Shown in pieces: positions 41,504-51,075 of a DNA stretch of 64,000 nucleotides. The notes under the pieces were generated by a model. The model saw only the letters and a list, made by a program, of their open reading frames with translations, was not told the origin of the DNA and made no database searches. Each line of letters begins with the position of its first letter. Within the stretch, counting starts at the first letter, position 1. The DNA lies in the NCBI GenBank assembly GCA_963575745.1, contig CAUYUJ010009824.1, positions 229,975-293,974 of the forward strand, read 5' to 3'. The translations under genes and the position numbers were made by a program. This stretch comes from Prorocentrum cordatum. Taxonomy: Eukaryota; Sar; Dinophyceae; Prorocentrales; Prorocentraceae.

Positions 41504-42209
41504 GTTTCTGTAATAGTTTCGGCGGACATGTTGAGGGTTATGGAGGCACGTTGGAGCCATCCATCTAAGAGTGCCCCGCCCACCTGAGACATGCGTGATT
41601 CAATGAGCGTATATCTAGATGGACGGCGGGATGGGTGCATGGTGTATGCATAGTTGTGGGAAGAAATAGGTAGATGTGTTTGGATGTACGATTCCATTGG
41701 TGGGTCATGCGCCGATGCGCGTGTTCCCCAACTGGCCTGGACGAAGGGCAATCGGCGTCTCTGGGTGACGGCACAGCACGGGCGCATGAACGACAGGGCC
41801 GACGCGTGCTAGATCTGGAGCGCACGCAAAGCGTGCGTGCGAATGGTCGTTGGCGAAACCAGTATCCGTAGTCGCGGCGTCGCGGGCTGGGCCCCTGGGC
41901 CGCGACCCCGCGGATACGGAGTGCTTTTTCGCTGATGCCCCGCGCGGAACGTATCCGTAGGACCGCGTATCTACGGGATCGCGCCCCAGAGTCCAGATTG
42001 CGAGGGCGTGGATGCGGACATGGTCGCCGCTCGTCAATCAGCTCTAGCATCCATATCCACCGCCCCCTAGTTTGCGACTGCAAAGTTTGTGGACGCGCCG
42101 GGGTGAGGTTTGCGATCGGCGCCGTTGGGGCCTGCAGGGTACGACAATGTCCTCGTCGATCCGCCTCGGGGCGTTGCAACAAGGGCGCCCTCGAGGGCCC
42201 GAAGTTATT
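41504..42209. other. Unassigned stretch
   Basis: No gene recognised; repeated CGCGGATACG / GTATCCG(C/T) strings near 41860-41980. Confidence 0.25.
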
Positions 42210-42330
42210 CGCGCTTCGCGGTTCGGCTCCGATTCCTCATCCTCCCCTTCTCCCCTGGGAGGCAGCGCGAGAGCGCGAAGTGATGCGCACTTCGCGCTTC
42301 GCGCAGCGCGAAGCGCGAAGTTGGGTGCCC
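42210..42330. mobile_element. Family lambda foldback (GCGCGAAG), copy 3
   Basis: TTCGCGCTTCGCGGTTCGGC ... CGCGCAGCGCGAAGCGCGAAG, as at 19205-19380 but without the microsatellite loop. Confidence 0.65.
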
Positions 42331-42893
42331 TTGTTGCAAAATGCATCCTTCAGAGTCGCCGACCTGGGGTCCAGGGAGATCCGTTTCCCCGAGGTGCAGC
42401 CTCGCGGGCGCCGCTCTGTCCCCTGTACTGGAGGGCCCTGCGGCCGGCGCTTCGCGGCCCTGGGTGCCCGCGGCCCTCCCGCGGGGCGTCGCCCGGCGGG
42501 CTCGGGAGCCCTCTCGAGCCTCGCCGAGACGGCAGGATCACCATCGAGAACGAAAGAATCCCTGATCCTTATATAATTCAGTGAAGACGCAGCCCAACTT
42601 GGGTGCTCGTCTGTGCATTCGGGATGATCTGTCTGGGTGGTTTGGCTCGATACCTGTACAGGGCAGGCGTCCTATCCCTCATGTTTTGAGCCTCTTAACT
42701 TAGGTCCGCTCCCACAGGGCGAGGGGTCCGTGAGTTGCCGACAAGATCAGGCGGCGTCGGATCGGTAAGCGTGGCCGGATCGGGAGACGGCAGGCTAGAC
42801 AGACGGAGTTCCAAAGTTTACCTGCGGAATCGGGAGCTTTGCCAAGGAGCCGAGCGACGACCGCCAGAAGGAGATGGACAGACTCGCTCTGAG
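42331..42893. other. Unassigned stretch
   Basis: No gene recognised. Confidence 0.25.
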
Positions 42894-43084
42894 GTCGGTA
42901 TCGTTTACCAATCCCCATCCCCATCCCCATCCCCTCTGAGACCCCCACCAAATCGCCGCCCCAGTTGGGATGCACCCCTCGAAACCCGAAAGGAACGACC
43001 TATATCCCCATCTAGGGGGGTAAATCGGTCAGTGGGGCCCAGGTCACGCCGCTGGGGATGGGGATCGGTTAAACGATACTCAGA
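42894..43084. mobile_element. Family kappa TIR element, copy 2
   Basis: Ends GGTATCGTTTACCAATCCCC and GGGATCGGTTAAACGATACT with CCCCATCCCCATCCCC next to the left end. Core GGTAAATCGGTCAGTGGGGC shared with copy 1. Confidence 0.8.
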
Positions 43085-43239
43085 CATGGATCAGGGAGCC
43101 CTTGATCAAGGGGGCGTGGATTAGCGACGGGTCCCGTTTCCATGGGGAATCGCTGAGTTCCGCCGCCAAGCGAGGCGGCACCGGTCGCATTCTGGGGAGG
43201 GCGCCTCCCCCGATCCACGGATTTGGCGACCGCTAGGGG

Positions 43240-43370
43240 GCCACATGCGAACCCTACCCCTACCCCCCACGATTTCTGAGGGGGAGGGTGGGGTTCACTT
43301 CGCTCGGGAGCTCCCGAGCGAAGTGATCCCCACCCTCCCCCCCACCCTCCCGAGCGAAGTGAACCCCACC
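43240..43370. mobile_element. Foldback related to the 5265-5575 element
   Basis: CTACCCCTACCCCCCACGAT and TTCTGAGGGGGAGG as at 5265. The centre TTCGCTCGGGAGCTCCCGAG is palindromic. GGGTGGGGTTCACTTCGCTC is repeated inverted. Confidence 0.7.
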
Positions 43371-43474
43371 GCCAAATCCATATGGATCGCTAATCCATGT
43401 TTGCGCGCCCCCGAGTGCTGTGCGGGCGGGTGGGGCGGTGCCTTGGCAGACAGCGGGCGGGCGGGGCCATGGCC

Positions 43475-43501
43475 AGGATGGATGTCGTCGTCGTCCTCGT
43501 C

Positions 43502-43537
<36 letters not shown>

Positions 43538-43685
43538 TTCGTCGTCGTCGTCGTCGTCGTCCTCGTCGTCGTCTTCGTTCTCGTCGTCGTCGTCGCCGCC
43601 GCCGTCGTCCTCGTCGTCGTTCCCGTCGTCCTCGTCGTCGTCGGCGTTGTCGTCGTCGCCATCGTCGTCGTACTGGTCGTAGGAC
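43475..43685. repeat. GTC/CGT trinucleotide microsatellite
   Basis: (GTC)n, poly-Val, Arg or Ser in plus frames. Not a gene. Confidence 0.95.
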
Positions 43686-43769
43686 CTAGATCAATCGCTC
43701 CAGGTCCAGAGCGCCCTGGAACCCTCTCAGAGCCGCCCGGGGCGCTCTGCAACAGCCGCGGCGCCCGAG

Positions 43770-44075
43770 AATATTTCCAGAGCCGAGGCGTCCCCGATCT
43801 GCCCCGGCCCGATGTTGTCGCGACCGACCGTTGCGAAAAGGAGTTTTGATCCTGTTTGAACGTGTGTTTACGAAGGCTAACATCAGATGCGCAAAATACC
43901 TTTTTTTGTTTTTCCCAACGCCCCCTTTTCCGCGCCTTCGCGCAGGCCTCTAGAGTATGACCCCTGGGCGTTTCCAAGCCGGGGCGTCCCCGATTTGCCC
44001 CGGCCCGATGTTGTCTCTGGCTTGGTCTTGGCCTCGTCTTCCCGAGGTACAGCCTGCCGCGCCGGCCCTTTGCGG
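43770..44075 (+). repeat. Direct duplication with an offset of about 194 bp
   Basis: GGCGTCCCCGAT(C/T)TGCCCC followed by GGCCCGATGTTGTC occurs near 43787 and 43981. Confidence 0.75.
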
Positions 44076-44109
44076 CTGGCGCTCCGCGATCCTGTGCACT
44101 CGCGGCCCT

Positions 44110-44660
44110 TTCTGCCCCTCCTCCTCCTCCTCCTCCTCCTCCTCCTCCTCCTCCTCCTCCTCCTCCTCCTCCTCCTCCTCCTCCCCCTCCTCCTCCTCCT
44201 CCTCCTCCTCCTCCTCCTCCCTCCTCCCTCCTCCTCTCCTCCTCCTCCCCTCCACCCCTCCTCCCCCTCCTCCCCCTCCTCCCCCCTCCTCCCCCTCCTC
44301 CCCTCCTCCCCCTCCCCCCCATCCCCCCCTCCCCTCACCCTCAATGAGCCGCGCGCGCGCCGTGTTTGGGGTTGGCGCGCCCTGCCCTGACATCCTCCTC
44401 CTCCTCCTCCTCCTCCTCCTCCTCCTCCTCCTCCTCCTCCTCCTCCTCCTCCTCCTCCTCCTCCTCCTCCTCCTCCCCTCCTCCTCCTCCCTCCTCCTCC
44501 GCCTCCTCCTCCTCCTCCTCCTCCTCCTCCTCCTCCTCCTCCTCCTCCTCCTCCTCCTCCTCCTCCTCCACCCCCTCCTCCCCCTCCTCCCCCTCCTCCC
44601 CCTCCTCCCCTCCTCCCCCTCCTCCCCCTCCCCCCTCCCCCCCTCCCCTCACCCTCAATG
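44110..44660. repeat. Two large CCT tracts with duplicated flank
   Basis: (CCT)n at 44118-44340 and 44393-44640. Each is followed by the same 62-bp segment (CACCCTCAATGAGCCGCGCG ... GCCCTGACATCCTC at 44336 and 44649). The tract plus flank is duplicated at about 313 bp. Confidence 0.9.
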
Positions 44661-44909
44661 AGCCGCGCGCGCGCCGTGTTTGGGGTTGGCGCGCCCTGCC
44701 CTGACATCCTCGCGTCGTGAAGCAACTGCGACGGGAGTTTTGGGAGCCGTCTTCTTGCCGGGATGCGTGGGCGACGGGCCGTGTGCTCCTGCAGCTCGCT
44801 GCTGCCGCACGTGCGGACGCAGGTCGTGCGGTGCGTTTCGCCGCGCTCGACGCTGAAGGGCGCCTCGGGCCAGTGGAATGGGCCAGGTCGTGCGGGCTCC
44901 GTCAGCATC

Positions 44910-45080
44910 GGAGGTTGATAGACCTCCTACCCTGACACGTCGATTAGCGCATTGGCCGTCTTGGGTTCGCGAGAGGGTGTCGCGCGGCCGTCATTTTTGC
45001 GGGTCCAGGTCCGTCGATATCGGTCCTAGGCCGTTCTCACTAAAGGGTGGTTCATTAAAGGGAGGTTTGTCCACCGCCGA
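44910..45080 (+). mobile_element. Family zeta TIR element, copy 4
   Basis: GAGGTTGATAGACCTCCTAC, CCTGACACGTCGATTAGCGC, ending GGAGGTTTGTCCACCGCCG. Confidence 0.7.
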
Positions 45081-45258
45081 CATTAGCCAGACCTCTCCCC
45101 CCTGGTTGTCTGTTGGTGTAGGTGGGCTCTTTTGGAGCTGCCCGTCATGGACGGGCGCCTGGCCAGTCCAGGCGCAGTTGGGCTTCGTGTCTGCCGCGTC
45201 TCCGTGGCCGGTTTCTGCATGGGGGGGCATCACCAGCACCATCACCGTCCGCTTTTCC

Positions 45259-45287
45259 TCCATTCCTCCTCCTCCTCCTCCTCCTCC

Positions 45288-45321
<34 letters not shown>

Positions 45322-45516
45322 GGCGCCTTTTCCCCCCTGCGAGGTCTCTGGATCTTCCTGAATCCCTCCCTCCCCCTCCCCGAGGGTCCAGAGGGTATCC
45401 AGAGGGGGAGGGAGGGATTCAGGAAGATCCAGAGACCTCGCAGGGGTGAAAAGACGCCAGGAGGAGGAAGAGGAGGAGGAGGAGGAGGAGGAGGAGGAGG
45501 AGGAATGGAATGGAAT
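45259..45516. mobile_element. Giant near-perfect hairpin with CCT/AGG arms
   Basis: The left arm CCATTCCTCC(TCC)n...CCTGGCG...CTGCGAGGTCTCTGGATC, TTCCTGAATCCCTCCCTCCC pairs with the right arm GGGAGGGAGGGATTCAGGAA, GATCCAGAGACCTCGCAGGG...CGCCAGG(AGG)n...GGAATGG. Arms are about 115 bp around a loop of about 25 bp. The microsatellite is part of the arms in opposite orientation, so the tract was copied with the element or the hairpin formed by inverted duplication. Confidence 0.85.
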
Positions 45517-45659
45517 GGAACCTCGGGGGGGGATCCCCCGCCGCCCCTCCCCTCCGCCCGCGACGCGCCCCCAGGTGCCCTGGCAGTGCACGCCGGTCGG
45601 CCCTGGCAGCGGCGCAGAGGCCGCGCGGGGGCCGCGCGGTGCGGGGTGCGAGGCAGCAG

Positions 45660-46015
45660 GAGGGGTCCTCCTCCTCCTCCTCCTCCTCCTCCTCCTCCTC
45701 CTCCTCCTTCTCCTCCCCTCCCCTCCTCCTCCTCCTCCTCCTCCTCCTCCTCCTCCTCCTCCTCCTCCTCCTCCTCCTCCTCCTCCTCCTCCTCCTCCTC
45801 CTCCTCCTCCCTCCTCCTCCTCCTCCTCCTCCTCCTCCTCCTCCTCTCCTCCCCCTCCTCCTCCTCCTCCTCCTCCTCCTCCTCCTCCTCCTCCTCCTCC
45901 TCCTCCTCCTCCTCCTCCTCTCCTCCTCCTCCTCCTCCTCCTCCTCCTCCTCCTCCTCCTCCTCCTCCTCCTCCCCTCTCCCCTCCCCTCCCCTCCCCCT
46001 CCCCCTCCCCGGACG
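45660..46015. repeat. CCT microsatellite
   Basis: About 350 bp of (CCT)n. Open in all frames; not coding. Confidence 0.95.
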
Positions 46016-46350
46016 GACGGAGGCTGACGCGGGCAAGGGTCGGCGGCGAGCCCGAGGGGGGAAGCGCCCCGCGGCGGGGCCGAAATCATTGGCACGCCGC
46101 AGGTTTCGCTACCCCCCCCCCTCATTTCGTTATGTTACCCGCCCCCCCACTTCATTTCGTTGCCCCCCCCCCCCCCGATTTCACTATCCGCACCTCGTCC
46201 GACCCCCCTGTCCTTGTGCCCTGCAAGACAACGGTGCGCCCCCGCTCACTTCGCCGAGCCTCCCCTGGCGGCGAGCGCGGGGGTGAGGTGAGGAGGGGCG
46301 GGCCCTCTCGGAAGGCTCGGAGGTCCTCGGGCCTCCCGGGAAGTCTTCTG

Positions 46351-46522
46351 CCGGGGGCGGACAGAACCCCCGACAGTGACACGTCGATTCGTGAATTGTC
46401 CGTTTTCGGTTCTCGAGAGGGTGCCGTGGCCGTTGCTTTCCAGGCTCGCGCCCGCCAGGTTTGGGCCGCAGGTCGTTTTCACCAAACCACGTTTTACTAA
46501 AGGGGGGTCTGTCCATCCCCGA
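46351..46522 (+). mobile_element. Family zeta TIR element, copy 5
   Basis: GGGGGCGGACAGAACCCC, GTGACACGTCGATTCGTGAA, ending GGGGGGTCTGTCCATCCCC. Confidence 0.7.
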
Positions 46523-46664
46523 TTCTGGGCCTTCCCCGAAGGCTCAGAAACCTTCTCAGACGGCGGAGGGCTACAAACCCCGCCGCCCTTTCGGGCGCCT
46601 CGTCGTGGGAGGCGACCTGCATGGGGGGGTGAAGAGTAGGGCCCCCCCCCCCCCCCCTTGAACG

Positions 46665-46768
46665 AAGGATTGCAACAAAAACCCAAGATTTGCAAACAAA
46701 AACCCAAGGATTGCAAAACAACCCGAAGGATTGCAAAACAAAAAACCAAGGATTGCAAAAAAAACCGT
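46665..46768 (+). repeat. GGATTGCAAAACAAACCCAA tandem repeat
   Basis: Five imperfect units of about 22 bp, related to 11455-11570 and 13207-13291. Confidence 0.8.
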
Positions 46769-46886
46769 CGCCACACCCGCCCGAGCCTTTTCCGAGAAGG
46801 CCTGCCCCTGCTCCCCCCCCCCCCGGCCCCGCTGCGGAGGAGGAGGGGGGGAGCAGGCCCAAGGGCACCGCGGAGGGGGGATCGGC

Positions 46887-47395
46887 TCAGGGGCCCAGTG
46901 GGAGGATCGAGGATCGAGGAGGAGGAGGAGGAGGAGGAGGAGGAGGATCGAGGAGGAGGACCGAGGATCGAGGAGGATGGAGGATCGATGGATCGAGGAG
47001 GGGGATGGGGGCAGAGCGCAGTGCTGGCCTGCCGCCGCGAATGCACCCGGCCACTCCTCCGCAGCTTGCGCTTCCGCTGCAGGTCGCACGCTTGCAATCG
47101 TCACACGCAAACAACCACTGATCGCCGATAGGGGCCAGATAGCCTTAAAGTCGGGCCTGTCCCTCTACAGGAGGAATATTCAAAAATAGTCAAAACATAG
47201 TCGGGGGACCATTGTTTGAGTTGTTTTTGTATGTTTTGAGTGCTTGTCTGACTATGTCTAATTTTTCCTCAAATCAATCGGCCTTTGGGGACACAGGCCC
47301 GACTTACAGATAGCCCACCCGGTCCAGGAACGTGCGGATTCGCCACTGGGGGCCTGGGCGCTGACCTGTTGGCGATGCATCGCCAGCGCAAGTTC
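46887..47395 (-). CDS. Unrecognised minus-strand ORF interrupted by family alpha copy D
   Basis: Not recognised. On the minus strand the segment between two TIR elements (47395-47316) reads SPTGQRPGPQWRIRTFLDRV. On the far side of the family alpha element (47143 downward) the frame reads LAPIGDQWLFACDDCKRATC. Precise removal of the element and one AGATAGCC duplication (empty site) joins them as FLDRVGYLAPIGDQWLFACD in a single frame. CDDCKRATCSGSASC could bind a metal. The frame then degenerates into proline from an AGG tract and stops at 46887, so the true 3' boundary is probably a splice site near 47000. Further exons would lie upstream of 47525. Confidence 0.42.
46910..47005. repeat. AGG/GAGGATCGAGG repeat
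   Basis: (GGA)n with GATCGAGGA units. Confidence 0.85.
47145..47307 (-). mobile_element. Family alpha introner-like TIR element, copy D, with 8-bp TSD
   Basis: 163 bp. TIRs GTCGGGCCTGTCCCTCTACA / GGGGACACAGGCCCGAC. Perfect 8-bp duplication AGATAGCC at 47137-47144 and 47308-47315. On the minus strand the left boundary reads GGCTATCT then GTAAGTCGGG, a consensus donor; the right boundary reads CCCGACTTTAAG then GCTATCT, an AG acceptor. This is the best-preserved alpha copy. Confidence 0.88.
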
Positions 47396-47524
47396 TCGGC
47401 ATCGCTCGGACGCGTGCATTTTTCCTTCGGCGAGGACCATCGAGGAGCATCCCTGATCACTCGGCGAAAAGACCACGCACGAAACCGAACAAAAACACAG
47501 GGAGTGGACGTCCGAGCGATGGCG
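47396..47524 (-). mobile_element. Family beta introner-like TIR element, copy 2
   Basis: CTCGGCATCGCTCGGACG ... GTCCGAGCGATGGCGAG, 129 bp. No clear duplication at its ends. Lies 81 bp from family alpha copy D, with apparent coding sequence between. Confidence 0.8.
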
Positions 47525-47994
47525 AGGGGGACGGGAGGACTGAGTCGGGCAGGCATCGAGAAGGCGCCATGCGTGGAGGAAGGCAGAGCGCCAGGCGAGT
47601 CGCCGTGGAGCAAGTTGGGCCCCGAGGGAGAAGCGCATCCTGGCGGTCTGTCGCCGCCCTCGGCCTCCCGGCGCCGTCCCATGGGCCCTGCGGCCGTCGG
47701 AAGAGAACTCGGGAGGGAGAGCTGGTCGTGTGGGAAGGCCCCCCCGGGCCTATGGTCCGTTCCTCTCGGGACCCCATTCCTCCATGCCACGGCACCGCTC
47801 TGCCCCCCCCCCCCCTCCCCCCCCCCTCTCTCGCCTTCTTGCTCATCCTCCCCCCCCCGTTCCCCCCGCGCTGCGCCGGGGCGTTGGTATGTGTTCAGCC
47901 CTCTGCGTGGGCCCCCCCGGGGGCAAAGCAGCCCGCATACCATCGGGAGCCCTGAGGCGGGGGTCGGTGTAAACGGGGGTCAGCCAGAGCGCCA
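47525..47994. other. Unassigned stretch
   Basis: C-runs near 47805-47860. Minus-strand frames are open and could be further exons of the flanking ORFs, but none is recognised. Confidence 0.2.
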
Positions 47995-48130
47995 GATCTG
48001 GCAAGATCCTGCAGAGCCAGGATTGGAATGACCCAGGCTTGTTCGCAGGATCTTGCAGGATCCTATCGGATCCTGCAAAGCTTGACTGACCCGAGTCAGC
48101 ATTGACCCAGGTCAGTGCTTTTCCGATACG
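47995..48130. repeat. GGATCCTGCA palindrome cluster
   Basis: GCAAGATCCTGCAGAGCC, GCAGGATCTTGCAGGATCC and TATCGGATCCTGCA plus GACCCGAGTCAG / TGACCCAGGTCAG. Decayed foldback. Confidence 0.6.
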
Positions 48131-48381
48131 ATGCGCCTGTTCACATAAGAGCCACAAAGCCGCTACCGCGGCAAGGAGCGCGCATTTGAGCATGGGACGC
48201 AGCTCTCGGTCGACGCGTGCTGCTTCGCTGCGGACGTGCATATTTTTGAGAGCACCTCCGAGGCGCACGAGGACGTGCATCAGGAATACGTTGCAGGGCA
48301 CGGATCCCTAGATGCCCTATGATTGTCTTGCCTGGCGAGGCCCAGCTGGCCCAGCCTCCAGCGATGCCGCACTTACAACAA

Positions 48382-49350
48382 TTACACTAAACATTCTATG
48401 AGGGGGATGCCCTGGTTTGTCTTTCCTGGCACACCTCCCTTATTCGTTCTTGACTGCACTGCGTCAGCGCCTCGAGCACCTGGGCCAGCAGGAGTCTTGG
48501 CCCTGTGAAGTGACGGTTCGTGGACTCGCAGGACCTCGTTCCCGGGAGAGGCCAGCAGCGTCGCCGAACGCAAGACACACCGCGCCCGACGGCACGTGCC
48601 GAAGTCCGTCCGCGGCGCACGATGGACGTGGCAATTGGGGTACTGCGCTGTGGGCCAATCCTGAGGCAGTGACCCCCGCTGTGCTGGGTGGATGAAGATG
48701 CAATGCTCTTGGCATCGCTCGGACGTGTGCATTTTTCTTTCGGCGAGGACCATCGAGGAGCATCCTTGATTATTTAAAGAAAAACAGCGCACGAAACCGA
48801 AAAAAACACAGGGAATGGACGTCCGAGCGATGGCCAGTGCTTGCTGAACCTGTGAATCGTTCTCTCGTGCCGCTGCAGACCACGGCCTTCGCAGCAGGAC
48901 GACGGGCACACCGTGTTCTTCTGCACTTCCGTCGGGCGTGCCCCTCTACAGGGGGAATGTTCCAAAATAGTAAAATCACAGTATTTGGGCGATTGTTTGA
49001 CAATGTTTGGGTACTTTTTAATCTTGTTTGTAGCTTTTTCGTTTCTCGCACCGTATATGTTTCGTTTTTCGAACCAAACCCGCCTGTAGGGGGACACGCC
49101 CGACTGAATTCTACACCCAATTCTGGCGCGCAGCACCAGTGAAGCCGGCGACGAGGACTGGCTGCCCGCATCCACGTCCAGGGCGTGGGCGCCCTCTCGG
49201 CTCTTGCTCGCTCCTGCACTCTGAGCGACCGCTTGGGCTCTCTCTGCCAAGCCGGAGTAGTGCCTCGGCATCGTGGCTGCATGGCTGTAGCTTCTTTGCC
49301 CTGTGCCTCCCGAACATGCCTTTCGTGGTGTGCGACGGTGTTCCTGTCAT
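48382..49350 (-). CDS. Unrecognised minus-strand gene with two introner-like introns
   Basis: A three-exon model on the minus strand. Exon A 49350-49116 (ATG first) ends ...FTGAARQNW. Exon B 48925-48838 reads VQKNTVCPSSCCEGRGLQRH, then ERTIHRFSK. Exon C 48703-48382 starts HCIFIHPAQRGSLPQDWPTA, then QYPNCHVHRAPRTDFGTCRR, and ends at a stop. The introns are family alpha copy E and a family beta copy. Removing each element with one target-site duplication gives 645 nt, exactly 215 codons including the stop. Left in place, each element closes this frame. Exon B has a Cys-Cys-His-His arrangement (C...C.EGRGLQRHERTIH) that only loosely resembles a C2H2 finger. Start and end are not proven and more exons are possible. 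The family is unknown. Confidence 0.45.
48708..48837 (-). mobile_element. Family beta introner-like TIR element, copy 3
   Basis: 130 bp from CTTGGCATCGCTCGGACGTG to GGACGTCCGAGCGATGGCCAG, flanked by TGCT (48704-48707, 48838-48841). Removal plus one TGCT joins exons B and C of the minus-strand gene (FSK|HCIF). Confidence 0.85.
48926..49108 (-). mobile_element. Family alpha introner-like TIR element, copy E
   Basis: 183 bp; TIRs GTCGGGCGTGCCCCTCTACA / TGTAGGGGGACACGCCCGAC. Flanked by TTCTGCA (48919-48925) and TTCTACA (49109-49115), a 6/7 duplication. On the minus strand the exit reads CGACGGAAG then TGCAGAA. The duplicated copy TGTAGAA would put TAG in frame if it were the one retained. Confidence 0.85.
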
Positions 49351-49404
49351 ACGTTTCGGGGTCCGGACCTGCGATCGTCGACCACGCGCAGAAGGCGTGG
49401 GAGG

Positions 49405-49525
49405 GGAGGGGGAAGGGCTTCTAAGAAGCGCCCCTGCTTCTCAGAAGGTGCGGGCCTTCTCTGTAGGTGCAGGGCCGCCGCCTTCTAAGAAGCAGCCTCC
49501 TTCTAAGAAGCCCTCCCCCCTCCCT
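49405..49525. mobile_element. CTTCTAAGAAG foldback
   Basis: GGGGAAGGGCTTCTAAGAAG at one end, CCTTCTAAGAAGCCCTCCCC at the other, with further CTTCTCAGAAGG and CCTTCTAAGAAGCAGCC units inside. Confidence 0.75.
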
Positions 49526-49529
49526 CCAT

Positions 49530-49723
49530 CGGGGGCGGCAAAGATGGGGGTGATGACCAGGGGGAGGTGGATATCATGGTCTGGGCCATGATGTTTCCCC
49601 AGATCTCATGGCGCCTCTTCTTATTCCATTACGTCCCTGGCCGCCCCCCTGGGCCGCGCACGTGCCGCCGGCCATGATTTGCGCCACCCCCCTCTTGGAC
49701 GCCCCCCTCTCTGCCGCCCCCGA
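49530..49723 (+). mobile_element. Family epsilon TIR element, copy 2
   Basis: 194 bp with perfect ends TCGGGGGCGGCA / TGCCGCCCCCGA. Collinear with copy 1 at 7249-7448. Confidence 0.8.
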
Positions 49724-49768
49724 CTCCGCCCCCTTGTGCGCGCCGCATTTTTTTTGGGGGGGGGGGTA

Positions 49769-49815
49769 TTTTTCATTTTTCGTCCAAGATCCCCCTGTAG
49801 GAGGACAGGCCCGAC
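49769..49815 (+). mobile_element. Family alpha 3' fragment
   Basis: TTTTCGTCCAAGATCCCCCT then GTAGGAGGACAGGCCCGAC. Follows an epsilon copy, as alpha and epsilon are also adjacent near 7.2 kb. Confidence 0.65.
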
Positions 49816-49896
49816 TGAAACCCACAGCCCAGGCCGAACACTCCCCGGAGTGCTCTGGGAGCGCGCCGCCCCGGCACGCTTTGGGCCGCGCCTGCC

Positions 49897-50041
49897 GAGC
49901 GCGTTCCACCACTCGCAAAGTGCCTACTCGCAGACGCCAGGAAAGAAACAAGTCTTCCTCTTTGTATTATACAGTAAATCGCCGGCTGCGGATCCAGGCC
50001 ATTTGCGAGTACTTGATTTGCGAGTAGTGGAACGCGCTTGT
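49897..50041. mobile_element. Family iota TIR element, copy 2
   Basis: Ends GAGCGCGTTCCACCACTCGC and GCGAGTAGTGGAACGCGCTT, about 145 bp. Internal match with 38587-38730. Confidence 0.85.
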
Positions 50042-50064
50042 CCACTGATGTGTGGGCGGATTGT

Positions 50065-50162
50065 GGTGATGTCGATAATTATGGTGATGATGCTGATGTT
50101 GATGCGGTTGATGACGATGACGATGACGACGACGACGATGATGGTGATGATGATGGTGGTGA

Positions 50163-50200
<38 letters not shown>

Positions 50201-51075
50201 ATGATGATTGTGGTGATAGTGCTGCTGCTGATGATACTGTTGATGAGGATGATGATGATGTTAATGCTGATGAAAAGACGGAGACGACGACGGTGATGAT
50301 GATGCAGAAGAAGTTGTTCATGCTGATGACAATGATGATAATGTTGATGATGATGACGATGAGGATGATGCTGCTGATGATGATGGTGCTGTTGGTGATC
50401 GTGCTGCTGATGAAGATTGTGATGCTGATGGTGATGTTGATGCTCATGCTGGTGCTGATGATGATGAGGATTGCGATGGATATGATGATCATGAATATAA
50501 TGAAGATGATGACGATGATGATGATGATGATGATGACGATCACGCTGATGATGGTAGTGGTGGTGATGATGCTGATGCTGATGATGATGTCGCTGATGAT
50601 GGTGGTGGTGGTGGTGGTGATGATGATGGTGGTGCTGACGGCGATGTTGGTGGTGGTGGTGGCGGCGATGGTGATGATGCTTATATCGTGATGATTTCGT
50701 ATTCATGGCGGTGTCAGCGGAGGTTATGTCGTTGTGGTTGTTGGTCCTGCTGCAGCTTCTGTTGTTGCTGCTGTTGTTGTTGCCGCCGTCGTCGTTGACG
50801 TTGTGATTGTTGTTGTGGTTGTAGTTGGTGGTTATGGTGTTTTGGTTGTTGGTGTTGTTGTTGGTAGTGTTGTTGCTGCTGTTGTGTTTGGTCGTATCAT
50901 CATTAGTGCTAGTGTTGGTGTGGTTGTTGTTGCTGCTGTTGTTGTTGGTGTCGTTGGTAGTGTTGTTGTTGCTGCTGTTGTTGTTGCGATTGTTGCTGTT
51001 GTTGTTGGTGTTGCTGTTGCTTGTTTGTTTCTGGATGGCGCTCATGATGATGATGATGCTGATGCTGATGCTGAC
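50065..51075. repeat. GAT microsatellite passing into TGTTG/GTT repeats
   Basis: (GAT)n with GCT and GGT units to about 50700, (GTTGTTGCT)n to about 51030, then (GAT)n again. A very long minus-strand Asn/His/Ile ORF through it is an artefact. Confidence 0.95.

Noticed and set aside
43883-46125. Several 200-540 codon Gly/Arg/Glu or Ser/Pro/Leu ORFs on both strands
   Set aside because: All are CCT/AGG microsatellite translations.
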